A DNA stretch of 64,000 bases from an uncultured Eubacterium sp. (GTDB lineage Bacteria; Bacillota; Clostridia; Lachnospirales; Lachnospiraceae): contig CANDJC010000001.1 of the NCBI GenBank assembly GCA_947384955.1, positions 1-64,000 on the forward strand. Direction: 5' to 3'. Below the pieces are notes generated by a model that saw only the letters and a list, made by a program, of their open reading frames with translations, ran no database searches and was not told the origin of the DNA. Positions 27,133 through 36,239 of the stretch are shown here, piece by piece. A program made the translations under genes and the position numbers. Within the stretch, counting starts at the first letter, position 1. Every line of letters begins with the position of its first letter.

Positions 27133-27993
27133 ATGGAAGATTATACGAGTTTGAAAATCAAGCCGTCAATGACGAAAACAATTAGAAAATATTTTAAAAA
27201 GAAGCACAGCAAGGTAAATTCTGTGCTTATAGTTCTTTTTGGAGCATTTTTAGCAGTTGCAGGACTGATAAGCTATTATAAAGCAGGGACATATATTATG
27301 CTATTTGGGTTGTTAATTGCTGGAACAGGTATCAGCTGGCTGCTGGAAGATAGCTTTGCAGGAGAGAAGGAGGCAGATAGAGCAAAAATAGAGCTGGTAA
27401 AGATTTTAAGAAAACGCGGAATACAAAAATTAAACATTGTTAATGAGCAGGCAGGTCTTATTGAGCCTGTACTGCTTGTGGGGTTTGGTGCAGATCCAGA
27501 TTCTAGTTTCCAAAAGGCGAAACTATATGAAAAGGTTGGTGTTGGAGTCATAAAAAGGACAGCAGAATGGATAAAGCAGCTTCTGAAAAAGACCGAAAGA
27601 GAATATTTTCCAGAAGCTGCCTACATGATAGGTTCTGATGAACAGCTGAGGTCTCTTTTAATTGAAGTGTCTTTATATTATATGATAGAGGATGAGATTT
27701 TATTGTACATTGCAGACGCCGATATCTCTACTGGACTGATTTACAGAGAATCCATGTCGGAATGTTTTTATCAGGATGTGGAGGCAACGAAATTTAGTCA
27801 GTCTGTTTATAAAGCGTTTCATATCAGGAAGAAAAAATATGTGAATAGCCTTAGAGAAAGTTTTGTTTTGTATATGGGAGGGAGCAATTTTCATTCCAGC
27901 ATTGATTCGAGGCATAAAAATTCGGTGTTGGATAAAAGGTTTATGGCTATGCGGAATCTGATTCGAGAAAAAAAGAATGGCGGGCAGGGATAA
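27133..27993 (+). CDS. Membrane protein, last gene of the kinase/SPFH operon
   Basis: A 286-residue protein not recognised as a family. Two membrane helices occur near residues 29-46 and 51-67 (with LFGAFLAVAGLISYYKAG and IMLFGLLIAGTGISWLL). The rest is cytosolic and carries helical segments (KKTEREYFPEAAYMIGSDEQ). ATG 27133 follows TAGGAGGAG; the in-frame ATG at 27112 has no site. The C-terminal part is basic. It is probably co-transcribed with the six genes upstream. Confidence 0.7.
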   Translation: MEDYTSLKIKPSMTKTIRKYFKKKHSKVNSVLIVLFGAFLAVAGLISYYKAGTYIMLFGLLIAGTGISWLLEDSFAGEKEADRAKIELVKILRKRGIQKLNIVNEQAGLIEPVLLVGFGADPDSSFQKAKLYEKVGVGVIKRTAEWIKQLLKKTEREYFPEAAYMIGSDEQLRSLLIEVSLYYMIEDEILLYIADADISTGLIYRESMSECFYQDVEATKFSQSVYKAFHIRKKKYVNSLRESFVLYMGGSNFHSSIDSRHKNSVLDKRFMAMRNLIREKKNGGQG

Positions 27994-28025
27994 ATAATAT
28001 GAATTCAATGTCTGTAGAAAAAGAC

Positions 28026-28049
28026 AGGCAGTGTGTGAGCACTGCCTTT
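28026..28049 (+). terminator. Probable terminator of the kinase/SPFH operon
   Basis: AGGCAGTG (28026-28033) pairs with CACTGCCT (28040-28047), followed by a short TT. Weak T-run. Confidence 0.5.
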
Positions 28050-28150
28050 AAGCTGTAAAAATAATGGCAGAGATACTCAGAATAACTATAAATAAAGTAT
28101 AATATTTACAGCATATCAGAAAAGATATACTCAGAAAAATAACATAATAC

Positions 28151-28177
28151 TAATCAAATGTTTATAATAGCCGATAT
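28151..28177 (+). promoter_or_regulatory. Sigma-28 promoter of the SGNH-like glycan gene
   Basis: TAAT (28151-28154), 15 nt, GCCGATAT (28170-28177). The start site would be near 28184, so the true gene start must be downstream, at 28293. Confidence 0.85.
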
Positions 28178-28230
28178 ATATAAAGAGATAGGAAATCGGA
28201 AGATGCATGGAGGCACTATATTATTTTGTG

Positions 28231-28263
28231 AAAGAAATAGAGCGGCCTCTATTTCTTTTTTTA
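28231..28263 (+). terminator. Intrinsic terminator inside the leader of the 28293 gene
   Basis: A perfect 12-bp stem (AAAGAAATAGAG 28231-28242, CTCTATTTCTTT 28247-28258) with a CGGC loop and further T residues. It lies between the sigma-28 promoter and the ribosome-binding site, so it would cut most transcripts at about 80 nt unless read through. Confidence 0.85.
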
Positions 28264-28292
28264 TTTCAATATATTGGATACGGAGTGTAAGA

Positions 28293-29636
28293 ATGAAAGA
28301 TATCGTAGAAAGCCTTCTTCAGGAATCCACGCCAGAAGAAGAAAAGTACCAAATATTTTTATTATCGATGAGGTCTCTGGGAAAAGACGGAACGGATCCG
28401 AGTTATGCAAAGATTATTCAGGAGCTGCTTCCAATCATACAAAAAAATATAAAGACGTTTGAAAAACAGAAAATATTTGCTCGGAATGAACTGGAAGAGT
28501 ATGTGCAGAAATACGAATTGTTTCAAAAAGAAAAAATAAAATATCAGGTCTGGCTAACCGGAAAGCCGGAAGACTGCCAGGCAGTTAGAAGAATCTTAAA
28601 TTATGATAAGATTCATTTATTAGGCCAAAAAAATACGGGGGGGGGTATAAACGGAGACTACGATTATATTATTGTATGCAGTAATGCTTCTGCGGAGCTT
28701 CTTGCTGAATATGAACCGGATAAAATAGTACGATATGATTTTTTAAGATTTTGCCATTTCGGAATTAGCCCTGAAACAGCATATCTGGATATGAAGCTTC
28801 GAAGAGAAATAAGCAGCGGACTTATCCAGGGAGCTGTAACAGGGCTGAGTTACCAGCAGAAAGGGCTTGATTTTGATAAAATAAAACGGAATCTGGTATG
28901 CCTGGCAGCACCGTCACAGGATTTGTATCTGGATTACCACAATATTCAATGGCTGTATAACGAAACTGTTTGTAAAAGGCGTGGAATTTTGAAATATTGT
29001 GTAGCGGGCATGGATTTTTATCGTTTATGGTATGATATGTCTCTGTCAAGCTCGAGAAGGATAAGAATGCTGGCATTTTATAGAAGGACAGGATGTATGC
29101 ATCATTTTCATGATATGGATGTGAATCTGATAAAAGCAGAAGAGGATTTGCAGGCTTGTAATGAATTGATGATTGAAGATTATATGGATAAAGATTATGT
29201 ATACAGCTTCCGCCCGGAGCGATATTATGGAAAGAATTACGAGCGGTATGAAATGACAAAAGAAACATACAGCAGAGACAGTGAAGAAGTAAAAAGGATT
29301 TTTAACAAGCCTTACCCGCATACATTTCAGGAGAATATAGGGATATTAGAACAGTATTTTAAGTATCTGTATATGCATAATATAAAAACACTTGTATATA
29401 TACCGCCATTTCCGGCAGTCTTTAATGAATTTACGCCGGCAGATATGAAGGAGATAACATGGAATGTACTGACAGAATATCAGGTAAAGTATAAGTATGA
29501 TATTCTCGATTTGAGTGAAGATACACGGTTTACGGACAGTTATTTTGCGGACTGGAGTCATTTGAACAGCTATGGAGCTGAAATGGCTGTGAACATTTTG
29601 AATGAGTATATGGATGAGATATGGGGACAGATATAG
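28293..29636 (+). CDS. SGNH-like protein, phase-variable G9 tract (now in frame)
   Basis: A 447-residue protein, probably acting on a flagellar glycan. The C-terminal block DLSEDTRFTDSYFADWSHLN is typical of SGNH/GDSL enzymes with Asp and His near the end, and VTGLSYQQKGLDF may hold the nucleophilic Ser; this assignment is moderate. A run of nine G at 28637-28645 encodes TGGGI and is in frame here, so the gene is ON; loss or gain of one G would truncate it near residue 118. ATG 28293 follows GGAGTG. The open frame continues upstream to 28158, but that part lies across the promoter and terminator. Confidence 0.7.
   Translation: MKDIVESLLQESTPEEEKYQIFLLSMRSLGKDGTDPSYAKIIQELLPIIQKNIKTFEKQKIFARNELEEYVQKYELFQKEKIKYQVWLTGKPEDCQAVRRILNYDKIHLLGQKNTGGGINGDYDYIIVCSNASAELLAEYEPDKIVRYDFLRFCHFGISPETAYLDMKLRREISSGLIQGAVTGLSYQQKGLDFDKIKRNLVCLAAPSQDLYLDYHNIQWLYNETVCKRRGILKYCVAGMDFYRLWYDMSLSSSRRIRMLAFYRRTGCMHHFHDMDVNLIKAEEDLQACNELMIEDYMDKDYVYSFRPERYYGKNYERYEMTKETYSRDSEEVKRIFNKPYPHTFQENIGILEQYFKYLYMHNIKTLVYIPPFPAVFNEFTPADMKEITWNVLTEYQVKYKYDILDLSEDTRFTDSYFADWSHLNSYGAEMAVNILNEYMDEIWGQI
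28637..28645 (+). repeat. G9 tract in the SGNH-like gene
   Basis: Nine consecutive G on the coding strand, between AAATAC and TATAA. The current length keeps the reading frame. Confidence 0.95.
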
Positions 29637-29679
29637 CTGTCAGTGCATAGACGAAACGCTGAAAGAGGAGATGCTATTA

Positions 29680-31288
29680 ATGAGTAAGTATATAGAGAAG
29701 ATTGGATTATTATGCGCAGATATTGAAAATGAACTTTCCATTTATCATGATTACGTTTCGGATGACTTAATTAATAAGACTAATACGTTATTAATACTGG
29801 CTGATATCGGTCCTAAACTGTGCCAGACAGCGATAAAAGTTCAGCTTGAGGAAATTATGGCCCGTGTGAATATAACAAGATATGCAAAAGTATGGATGTA
29901 TTCTGCAAGGATACAGCTTGAACCTGAAGCAGGGCTTTTGAAAGAGCTTTTGGAATATATCATTTCTGAACAGGAATTTAGTGTGAATGTTAAATTTTTT
30001 TTTGTATTACCAGACAATATGGGTATCGCAGGTATATTCAGGAGTAAATCATGAGGATATCATGTGCTTGCAATGGAAATTATATAATCAGGTACTGCAA
30101 GGCTTTAAGAGCAAACTGGAAGATTTGTTAGAGCCGGTTCCAGAGGAAGAACGTGATGAGAATATGGCGCTCGTTATAACAGGACAAATGTCAGGGCCGG
30201 GTCATGCTCCGACCAGACGTACTTTGGATAGGTGTGAGATGCTTATCAAAATGAATAAAAAAGTATTTCTGATAAATACAGCAGAATTTTTATCTTCTGT
30301 TGGCTCAATACCATATTATGGAAGTAAGGAGGGAGTTTATAATTCAGATCTCTTAAAATATGAAAAAATAGAATGGAAAGATGTATCGTTTTCTTTTTTT
30401 CAAGCTGAAAAGAATATGCCTAATATGGCAGGACTACGATTACTGTTAGAGATGATTCAAAAAATAAAACCGGGAATAGTTATTTCTGTCGGTGCCAGTA
30501 TACTGGCTGATTTAGTGAATGATATCATGCCTGTTCTGACAATTGGACTTTCGGCTTCCAGAATAGCGTATACAAATACTGCCTGTCAGACCTTAAGCCG
30601 GGAATTACAGGCAGCAGATTTACAGCTATTAAACAAATTCGGATTAAATCAAAATAATATTATCCGAAGTGTTTCGAATTTTACGATGCCGGATCAGCTG
30701 GAAAGTGTTACAAGAGAACAGATTGGCTTGCCGGAGGATAAATTTATTCTTGCTATATCAGGAGACCGCTTGCGAGAAGAGCTGGATAAAAAATTTGTTG
30801 ATATGCTGTGTCAGGCGGTAGATGATGATATGGTAATTGTTTTACTTGGAGATATGGATATATCAGAACATAGAATCGGCCAGCCGCAGGAATTAAAGAA
30901 TAAAATATATAGTTTGGGCTGGGTAACGGATTTTCTTTCCAGGATAGAGTTATGTGATTTATATGTGAACCCTTGCCGAAGGGGAGCTGGAACTATGAGT
31001 GTGATGGCGCTGGTAAAAGGAAAACCGGTTGTAACAGTACCTTATGGTGATGCTGCCGTGAATGTCGGAGAAGATTTTTGGACAGAATCATATGAAACGA
31101 TGCCGGATTTAATCAGAAGGTATAAAAATGATGCTGACTTTTATCATTCTATGTCTGTAAAAGCAAAAGAAAGGGCAGCGGTACTGCTTGATGCAGAAAA
31201 CGAATTTAGGAATGTTTTAAGAGAATTTAAGAAGAGGACAAATAGCTGCCAAGATGTACCTTATAGCAAAGGTGCTTTGCACGATTAG
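29680..31288 (+). CDS. Glycosyltransferase, split by a frameshift at a T9 tract
   Basis: Two overlapping open frames form one gene paralogous to the intact glycosyltransferase at 42491. The first (29680-30054; ATG behind GAGGAG) ends LLEYIISEQEFSVNVKFF; the second resumes with LYYQTIWVSQ, lining up with the paralog's EFLPEVKYFLYQQTAF. The junction is a T9 run at 29995-30003; eight T would join the frames (VKFFLYYQ). The C-terminal GT-B-like domain (RIELCDLYVNPCRRGAG, then VSVMALVKGKPVV-like features) supports a nucleotide-sugar glycosyltransferase, presumably on flagellin. It could be phase-OFF, rescued by polymerase slippage, or a fixed mutation. Confidence 0.8.
29995..30003 (+). repeat. T9 tract at the frameshift in the glycosyltransferase
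   Basis: Nine consecutive T. Eight would restore one continuous glycosyltransferase frame. Confidence 0.9.
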
Positions 31289-31303
31289 GAAGGAAGGCAT
31301 AAA

Positions 31304-32410
31304 ATGGTGCAGGAACGCATATTGGTAACACAGTCATCTATGCCGCCTTATGACGAATTTATTCAGGCGATCAGGCCTCTTTGGGATAGCTGCTGGCTGA
31401 CAAACATGGGGGCATACCATAAAGAACTGGAAATAAAATTAAAAGAATATTTGGATGTGCCTGAAATTTCACTAATGGTAAACGGACATATGGCTTTGGA
31501 GCTGGTAATTCAGTCTATGGGATTTCCAAAAGGGGCGGAAGTGATTACCACACCCTTTACATTCGTGTCTACAACACATGCGATTGTGAGAAACGATTTA
31601 AAACCGGTATTTTGTGATGTGAAAATGTGTGATGGCACAATCGATGAAACAAAAATTGAAGAACTTATTACAGAAAATACGGCCGCTATTTTGCCGGTTC
31701 ATGTATATGGGAATATATGTAATATAGAAGCGATTCAAAATATTGCGGATAAATACGGTTTGAAAGTTATTTATGATGCGGCGCATGCTTTTGGCGTGAA
31801 ATATAAGGGAAAAGGGATTGGATGCTATGGGGATGCTTCAACGTTTAGTTTTCATGCAACAAAAGTCTTTCATACAATTGAAGGAGGGGCAGTTACTTTT
31901 TCAGATAAAAAGATATATGACAAATTATATAATTTAAAAAATTTTGGCATTCGCGGAGAAGACCTGGTTGTAGCTGTAGGTGCGAATGCAAAAATGAACG
32001 AATTTTCAGCAGTAATGGGTTTATGCAATCTCCGGCATATTGATACAGCAATGCACGAAAGAAAGATACGGTATCAGGCATACAGAGAAAAACTGCAAAG
32101 TATAAGGGGCATGCGGTTTTTTGAAGATAATCCTTTAGCGGGAAAGAATTATGCTTATATGCCTGTTTTAATAACGGATGATTATCATATGACACGTGAC
32201 GGGCTTTATGAATATTTAAAACAGAAAAATATTTTTACAAGAAAATATTTTTATCCACTTACATCAGAACAGGCATGTTTTAAGAATAAATATAAAAATG
32301 TTCAGCTGGATCATGCAAGGGAACTGTCAAAAAGGGTTTTGGCGCTTCCTATCTATGAAAAGCTGGATATGCAAAATGTGTACAGGATTATAGACTTGCT
32401 GAAAGGATAA
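31304..32410 (+). CDS. DegT/DnrJ/EryC1-family sugar aminotransferase
   Basis: A 368-residue PLP aminotransferase for nucleotide-sugars. It shows TTPFTFVSTTHAIVRNDLKP, IYDAAHAFGVKYKGKGIG (about 156-173) and the PLP lysine K187 in FSFHATKVFH followed by GG. It ends with the family-type C-terminus. It would make an amino-deoxy-hexose for the glycan; the substrate cannot be read from sequence alone. ATG 31304 follows AGGAAGG and sits 15 nt after the split glycosyltransferase. Confidence 0.9.
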   Translation: MVQERILVTQSSMPPYDEFIQAIRPLWDSCWLTNMGAYHKELEIKLKEYLDVPEISLMVNGHMALELVIQSMGFPKGAEVITTPFTFVSTTHAIVRNDLKPVFCDVKMCDGTIDETKIEELITENTAAILPVHVYGNICNIEAIQNIADKYGLKVIYDAAHAFGVKYKGKGIGCYGDASTFSFHATKVFHTIEGGAVTFSDKKIYDKLYNLKNFGIRGEDLVVAVGANAKMNEFSAVMGLCNLRHIDTAMHERKIRYQAYREKLQSIRGMRFFEDNPLAGKNYAYMPVLITDDYHMTRDGLYEYLKQKNIFTRKYFYPLTSEQACFKNKYKNVQLDHARELSKRVLALPIYEKLDMQNVYRIIDLLKG

Positions 32411-32439
32411 ATAGCTATACAAAAAATTTGAGGGAAACG

Positions 32440-33513
32440 ATGCAAAAAATATATATACATATAGGCACATTTAAAACAGGCAGCACAACACTGCAGTTTC
32501 ATATGCATAAAAACAGAGAAAGGCTGCTGGAAAATGGATACTATTATGGAGACTATTTTGACCATTACTATCTGCATTCAAATCTCTGCTATGGATTATT
32601 AAAAGAAGCGCTTGCTGCATATGGCTGCTTTGAGCAGTATAGCAGTCATCCAAGGTTTCTTAACGTTGCCGAAAATCCAGCCGAAGTGATTGGCAGAATA
32701 AAGCAGAACTCATCAGGATGTGACAATATTATAATTTCCAGCGAGGCCTTTTTTGCAGATGCTTTCCGTACTCTGGCGGGATTATGGACACCTGTGACAG
32801 CTCAGGAAAAAAAAGATATTAATATGTATATGAGGAAACGTCTCAAAGAGCTTCTGTCGGAGATATCGAAAGACTTCGTGATTGTATGTTATCTTAGAAG
32901 GCAGGATTTGTTTATAGAGGCGCAGTATAATCAGTATTTAAAAACGACATGGTACAAAGATACAGATAAAAAACTCCCGGAATTTGCCGAGTTTGTAAAA
33001 CTCTGTCCAATAGAGCTGAGATATTTTGCAGTCTTAGAAGAGTGGAGAGATGTCTTTAAAGATGCTGTATTTCTTGTGAAGCCTTATGAAAAGAATGCAT
33101 TTGAAAAAGATTTTGTCACAGATTATTATACGGATGTTCTAAAAATAAATATTGATGAGGTAAATAAGTTTGAGAATATTGAAAGAAAACAGAGCAATCT
33201 CAGGCTGGACAGGAATGTATTAGAGTATAAAAAAATGCTGGACATGAGAAATGCTGAAATCAATGAGCTTTTCATAGAGTATTCTGAACAGTTAGGCTGC
33301 ATTCAGGACTATGCATATTTTAGCAAAGCGGATAGAATGAAATTTATGGAGCCTTATCGGGAAGAGAATGAGAATGTGGCAAAAAAATATTTGAACCGAA
33401 AGGATGGAATTCTGTTTGAGGATACAAATTATGATATAGCTGAGTATGGCGGACTGGATAATCATATGATATTCGAGATTACGAAATGGCTGCTGTATAA
33501 GCTTAAGCGATAA
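32440..33513 (+). CDS. Sulfotransferase-like P-loop protein
   Basis: A 357-residue protein. The N-terminal IYIHIGTFKTGSTTLQ is the PAPS-binding P-loop type found in bacterial sulfotransferase-like proteins (HIG-PKTGT-S pattern), and NIIISSEAFF plus FVIVCYLRRQDLFIEAQYNQ match the second conserved block. So it could transfer a sulfate or a related group to a flagellin glycan. ATG 32440 follows GAGGG; TTG at 32428 is in frame upstream but less likely. Sulfation is inferred only. Confidence 0.7.
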   Translation: MQKIYIHIGTFKTGSTTLQFHMHKNRERLLENGYYYGDYFDHYYLHSNLCYGLLKEALAAYGCFEQYSSHPRFLNVAENPAEVIGRIKQNSSGCDNIIISSEAFFADAFRTLAGLWTPVTAQEKKDINMYMRKRLKELLSEISKDFVIVCYLRRQDLFIEAQYNQYLKTTWYKDTDKKLPEFAEFVKLCPIELRYFAVLEEWRDVFKDAVFLVKPYEKNAFEKDFVTDYYTDVLKINIDEVNKFENIERKQSNLRLDRNVLEYKKMLDMRNAEINELFIEYSEQLGCIQDYAYFSKADRMKFMEPYREENENVAKKYLNRKDGILFEDTNYDIAEYGGLDNHMIFEITKWLLYKLKR

Positions 33514-33590
33514 AATAGTATAGTTTCTTTTCCATGCTGTTTGTAATTTAATTTGCAATAGAAGCATTTCTGATTTTGGAAAATGCACCT

Positions 33591-33618
33591 TAATCTGATT
33601 TCAAAAATGAGCCGATAC
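33591..33618 (+). promoter_or_regulatory. Sigma-28-like promoter of the DUF2920 gene
   Basis: TAAT (33591-33594), 16 nt, GCCGATAC (33611-33618); one base longer spacing than the others. Confidence 0.6.
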
Positions 33619-33674
33619 AATAGTCAGAGTGAATTGCATCTAAAAATATAATTGAAAAGCAGAGGAAGAGTATC

Positions 33675-34718
33675 ATGGCAAATGAAAAAGAGGTTTTTAT
33701 ACCTGTCCAGGGCAGTATCTATATGCCTGGCAATGACGATAAGCGCAGTCTTCGCATAATATATAGCATACCGGAAAAAGGCATGAATGAAGAGACCGGT
33801 ATTTTATGTCTGATTCCAGCATACATGGGGAACTTAAATTCCAATGTTTATCATAAAATGAGGAGTCATTTTGCAGATGCATATAATATGGCAGTTTTGC
33901 AGTGCGATTATTTTGGAATTCAGCATATGGGGATTTTTCAAGAAGAATTATCAAAAATGATGCAGAGTGGCGAATTCAAAAGCAGTATGGATATTATACC
34001 GAAAGAAAACTGGAGTGATTGTAATGATATGGGCGCTATGCAGGCGCTTGACGTTATTAGTATGATATTTTGGTTTTTAAGAAAAATAGATGAAACAGGG
34101 CTGCCCTTTAATCCAGAAAAAATAATTGCGTATGGTTCATCGCATGGAAGTTATCTGGCTTATCTGATTAACCGTTTCTGCCCTGGCTTATTGAAATTGA
34201 TAATTGATGTTTCAGCGTATGTTTATCCTGTTTTTCTGGAAACAGAGAGGAGCTTGTGTATCGATGTGACGAATGCAAAAAAAAGAGTTACACAAAAGAT
34301 AGCATATTTAGTTATGCGGGAACCGCATATGCGTCTGCAGAAAGAATTTTACGATTTATCATTGTTATATAATGATTTTCGCAATGACTGCCGTATTATA
34401 AGCTTTCATGGAACAGAGGATAAGATGATAAGCATAGAAGAAAAAGAGCAGTTTATAAAAGCGGCTGGAGAGAACGCGGCTCTGGTAGCAGTACGGCCGT
34501 GCGATGCAGATGGCAGGCTGTACAAAGATGCGGGACATGGATTAGGAGTCGATTTAATAAAATTATACTCATTTATAGAAAAAATGATGCCTTTTTCTCA
34601 GGGCAGGAGCCTTCTTCTTCCAGAGTTTGTGTGTATACAGGGAGAATGTGACTGGTTAGAACTCAGTTATACGAATCTGTATCCCGTTTTAAAATGGGTA
34701 AAGAGCCAGGCAGAGTAA
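33675..34718 (+). CDS. DUF2920-family alpha/beta-hydrolase-like protein
   Basis: A 347-residue protein resembling DUF2920 members, which occur in flagellin glycosylation loci such as those of Campylobacter. It has an alpha/beta-hydrolase nucleophile elbow GSSHGS (about 155-160), a preceding EKIIAYG strand and DVSAYVYP. An acid/His pair near the end may complete the triad (DAGHGLGVD). Function is unproven: it may act as an esterase or acyltransferase on glycans. ATG 33675 follows AGAGGAAG. It is just upstream of the main flagellin and has its own sigma-28-like promoter. Confidence 0.75.
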   Translation: MANEKEVFIPVQGSIYMPGNDDKRSLRIIYSIPEKGMNEETGILCLIPAYMGNLNSNVYHKMRSHFADAYNMAVLQCDYFGIQHMGIFQEELSKMMQSGEFKSSMDIIPKENWSDCNDMGAMQALDVISMIFWFLRKIDETGLPFNPEKIIAYGSSHGSYLAYLINRFCPGLLKLIIDVSAYVYPVFLETERSLCIDVTNAKKRVTQKIAYLVMREPHMRLQKEFYDLSLLYNDFRNDCRIISFHGTEDKMISIEEKEQFIKAAGENAALVAVRPCDADGRLYKDAGHGLGVDLIKLYSFIEKMMPFSQGRSLLLPEFVCIQGECDWLELSYTNLYPVLKWVKSQAE

Positions 34719-34759
34719 AATCTAATCGTAAATATTATAAAAAAAATTAAAATCAGCTA

Positions 34760-34786
34760 TAAAGAATCCAATCATTCATCCGATAT
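34760..34786 (+). promoter_or_regulatory. Sigma-28 promoter of the main flagellin
   Basis: TAAA (34760-34763), 15 nt, TCCGATAT (34779-34786). The -35 element is perfect. The leader is about 140 nt. Confidence 0.9.
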
Positions 34787-34893
34787 ATAAAACAAGTAAA
34801 GAACATTACTTAAAAAACAAAAGAAAAAGATAGGGTTTCAGTTAGGAGCGTACGGCCGGCCGGAATTCTATCAAAGCAGTAAAACAACTAATT

Positions 34894-34929
34894 TGCATCA
34901 AGGACGATGCAGTAAATTCAAGGAGGAAA
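34894..34929 (+). promoter_or_regulatory. CsrA-binding hairpin and Shine-Dalgarno in the flagellin leader
   Basis: TGCATC (34894-34899) pairs with GATGCA (34906-34911), exposing AAGGAC in the loop. A GGA in a hairpin loop is the classic CsrA site. A second GGA lies in the Shine-Dalgarno AAGGAGG just downstream. This is the layout of CsrA repression of flagellin translation, with FliW as antagonist; both regulators are encoded here. Confidence 0.75.
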
Positions 34930-34935
34930 AATATT

Positions 34936-36141
34936 ATGGCAATGGTAGTACAGCACAATCTTACAGCTATGAACGCTAACCGTCAGTTAGGCGTTACAAC
35001 AGGTCAGCAGTCAAAATCTTCAGAGAAATTATCTTCAGGCTATAGAATTAACCGCGCAGGCGATGATGCTGCAGGTTTAAAGATTTCTGAAAAAATGAGA
35101 AGTCAGGTTCGCGGTCTGAACAAAGCTTCTTCAAATGCACAGGATGGCGTATCTCTTATTCAGACAGCTGAAGGTGCTTTAAATGAAGCTCATTCTATCT
35201 TACAGCGTATGAATGAATTGGCAGTACAGGGTGCTAATGATACAAACGAAGATATCGACCGTGAAGCAATTAATGAAGAATTAGATGCTTTAACAGAAGA
35301 ATTAGACAGAATTTCCCAGACAACACAGTTCAATAAGCAGAATTTATTAGATGGCAGCTTTAAGAACAAGAACCTTCAGGTTGGTGCAAATCAGAATCAG
35401 AAGATTCAGATTAGTATTCAGAATATGAATGCAGCTTCTTTAGGACTGAGAAGTGTTAATAAGAAGTATACATTTGATAAACAGGAAGGTGTAGCGCCTA
35501 CAGCAATTAAGTATGAAGGATATGCTTCAAAAGTTTGGACTTCAACAAACTCAAAGGCTGGAAATATTGCAAGTGCTATTTCACTTGTTAAAGCTAGTAT
35601 CGATACTAAATATACAAGTGGCAAATATGTAACAAAATATGATACTGGTACGGGCAGCACATATTATGAAGGCTTTGTAACGGGTGAACGTTATAAGACA
35701 AAATCAGCTGCACTGAGCGCAGATATTTCAGCTGCTAAAGCAGCAGCAAGTGCTGAACTTACAGCTAACTTTGCTGATTATCTGAAGACATCTATTAAGC
35801 AGGCTACATCAGCATTCTCGAACTATTCAACAGAAGGCCGCGTAGCAGTTGATACTTATGAAGTTGCAAATTCATCTTTGAAAGCAATTCAGAATGCTAT
35901 CAATCAGGTATCTTCACAGAGATCTGCATTGGGTGCAATTCAGAACAGATTAGAGCATACAATTGCTAACCTTGACAATGTAGCTGAAAATACACAGGCT
36001 GCTGAATCTCGTATCCGTGATACAGATATGGCTTCTGAAATGGTTGAGTACAGCAAAAACAATATTCTTGCACAGGCAGGACAGTCAATGCTGGCACAGT
36101 CAAATCAGTCTACTCAGGGTGTATTATCTCTGTTACAGTAA
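34936..36141 (+). CDS. hag: Flagellin, main
   Basis: A 401-residue flagellin. The N-terminal D0/D1 region (MVVQHNLTAMNANRQLGVTT, SSGYRINRAGDDAAGLKISE) and the C-terminal region (IRDTDMASEMVEYSKNNILA, then QAGQSMLAQSNQSTQGVLSL) are intact. The middle (about 165-290) is short, with lysine/serine/alanine-rich repeats and several Ser/Thr sites for O-glycosylation. It has the best sigma-28 promoter and a CsrA hairpin, so it is probably the most abundant filament protein. ATG 34936 follows AAGGAGGA. A terminator follows. Confidence 0.97.
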   Translation: MAMVVQHNLTAMNANRQLGVTTGQQSKSSEKLSSGYRINRAGDDAAGLKISEKMRSQVRGLNKASSNAQDGVSLIQTAEGALNEAHSILQRMNELAVQGANDTNEDIDREAINEELDALTEELDRISQTTQFNKQNLLDGSFKNKNLQVGANQNQKIQISIQNMNAASLGLRSVNKKYTFDKQEGVAPTAIKYEGYASKVWTSTNSKAGNIASAISLVKASIDTKYTSGKYVTKYDTGTGSTYYEGFVTGERYKTKSAALSADISAAKAAASAELTANFADYLKTSIKQATSAFSNYSTEGRVAVDTYEVANSSLKAIQNAINQVSSQRSALGAIQNRLEHTIANLDNVAENTQAAESRIRDTDMASEMVEYSKNNILAQAGQSMLAQSNQSTQGVLSLLQ

Positions 36142-36175
36142 GATCAGGTCAAATAAATATAAATTGCAAACAAGC

Positions 36176-36205
36176 GGGGGTACGAAATTTCGTACCTCTG
36201 TTTTT
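36176..36205 (+). terminator. Terminator after the main flagellin
   Basis: An 18-bp palindrome GGTACGAAATTTCGTACC (36179-36196), followed by a T-rich run. It probably ends most flagellin transcripts. Confidence 0.85.
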
Positions 36206-36239
36206 CTGAATAAAGTAAACAGAAAAGGGCAGCATACGG

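Noticed and set aside
27718..27725. GCCGATAT inside the last gene of the kinase/SPFH operon
   Set aside because: It has no -35 element at the right distance and lies within coding sequence.
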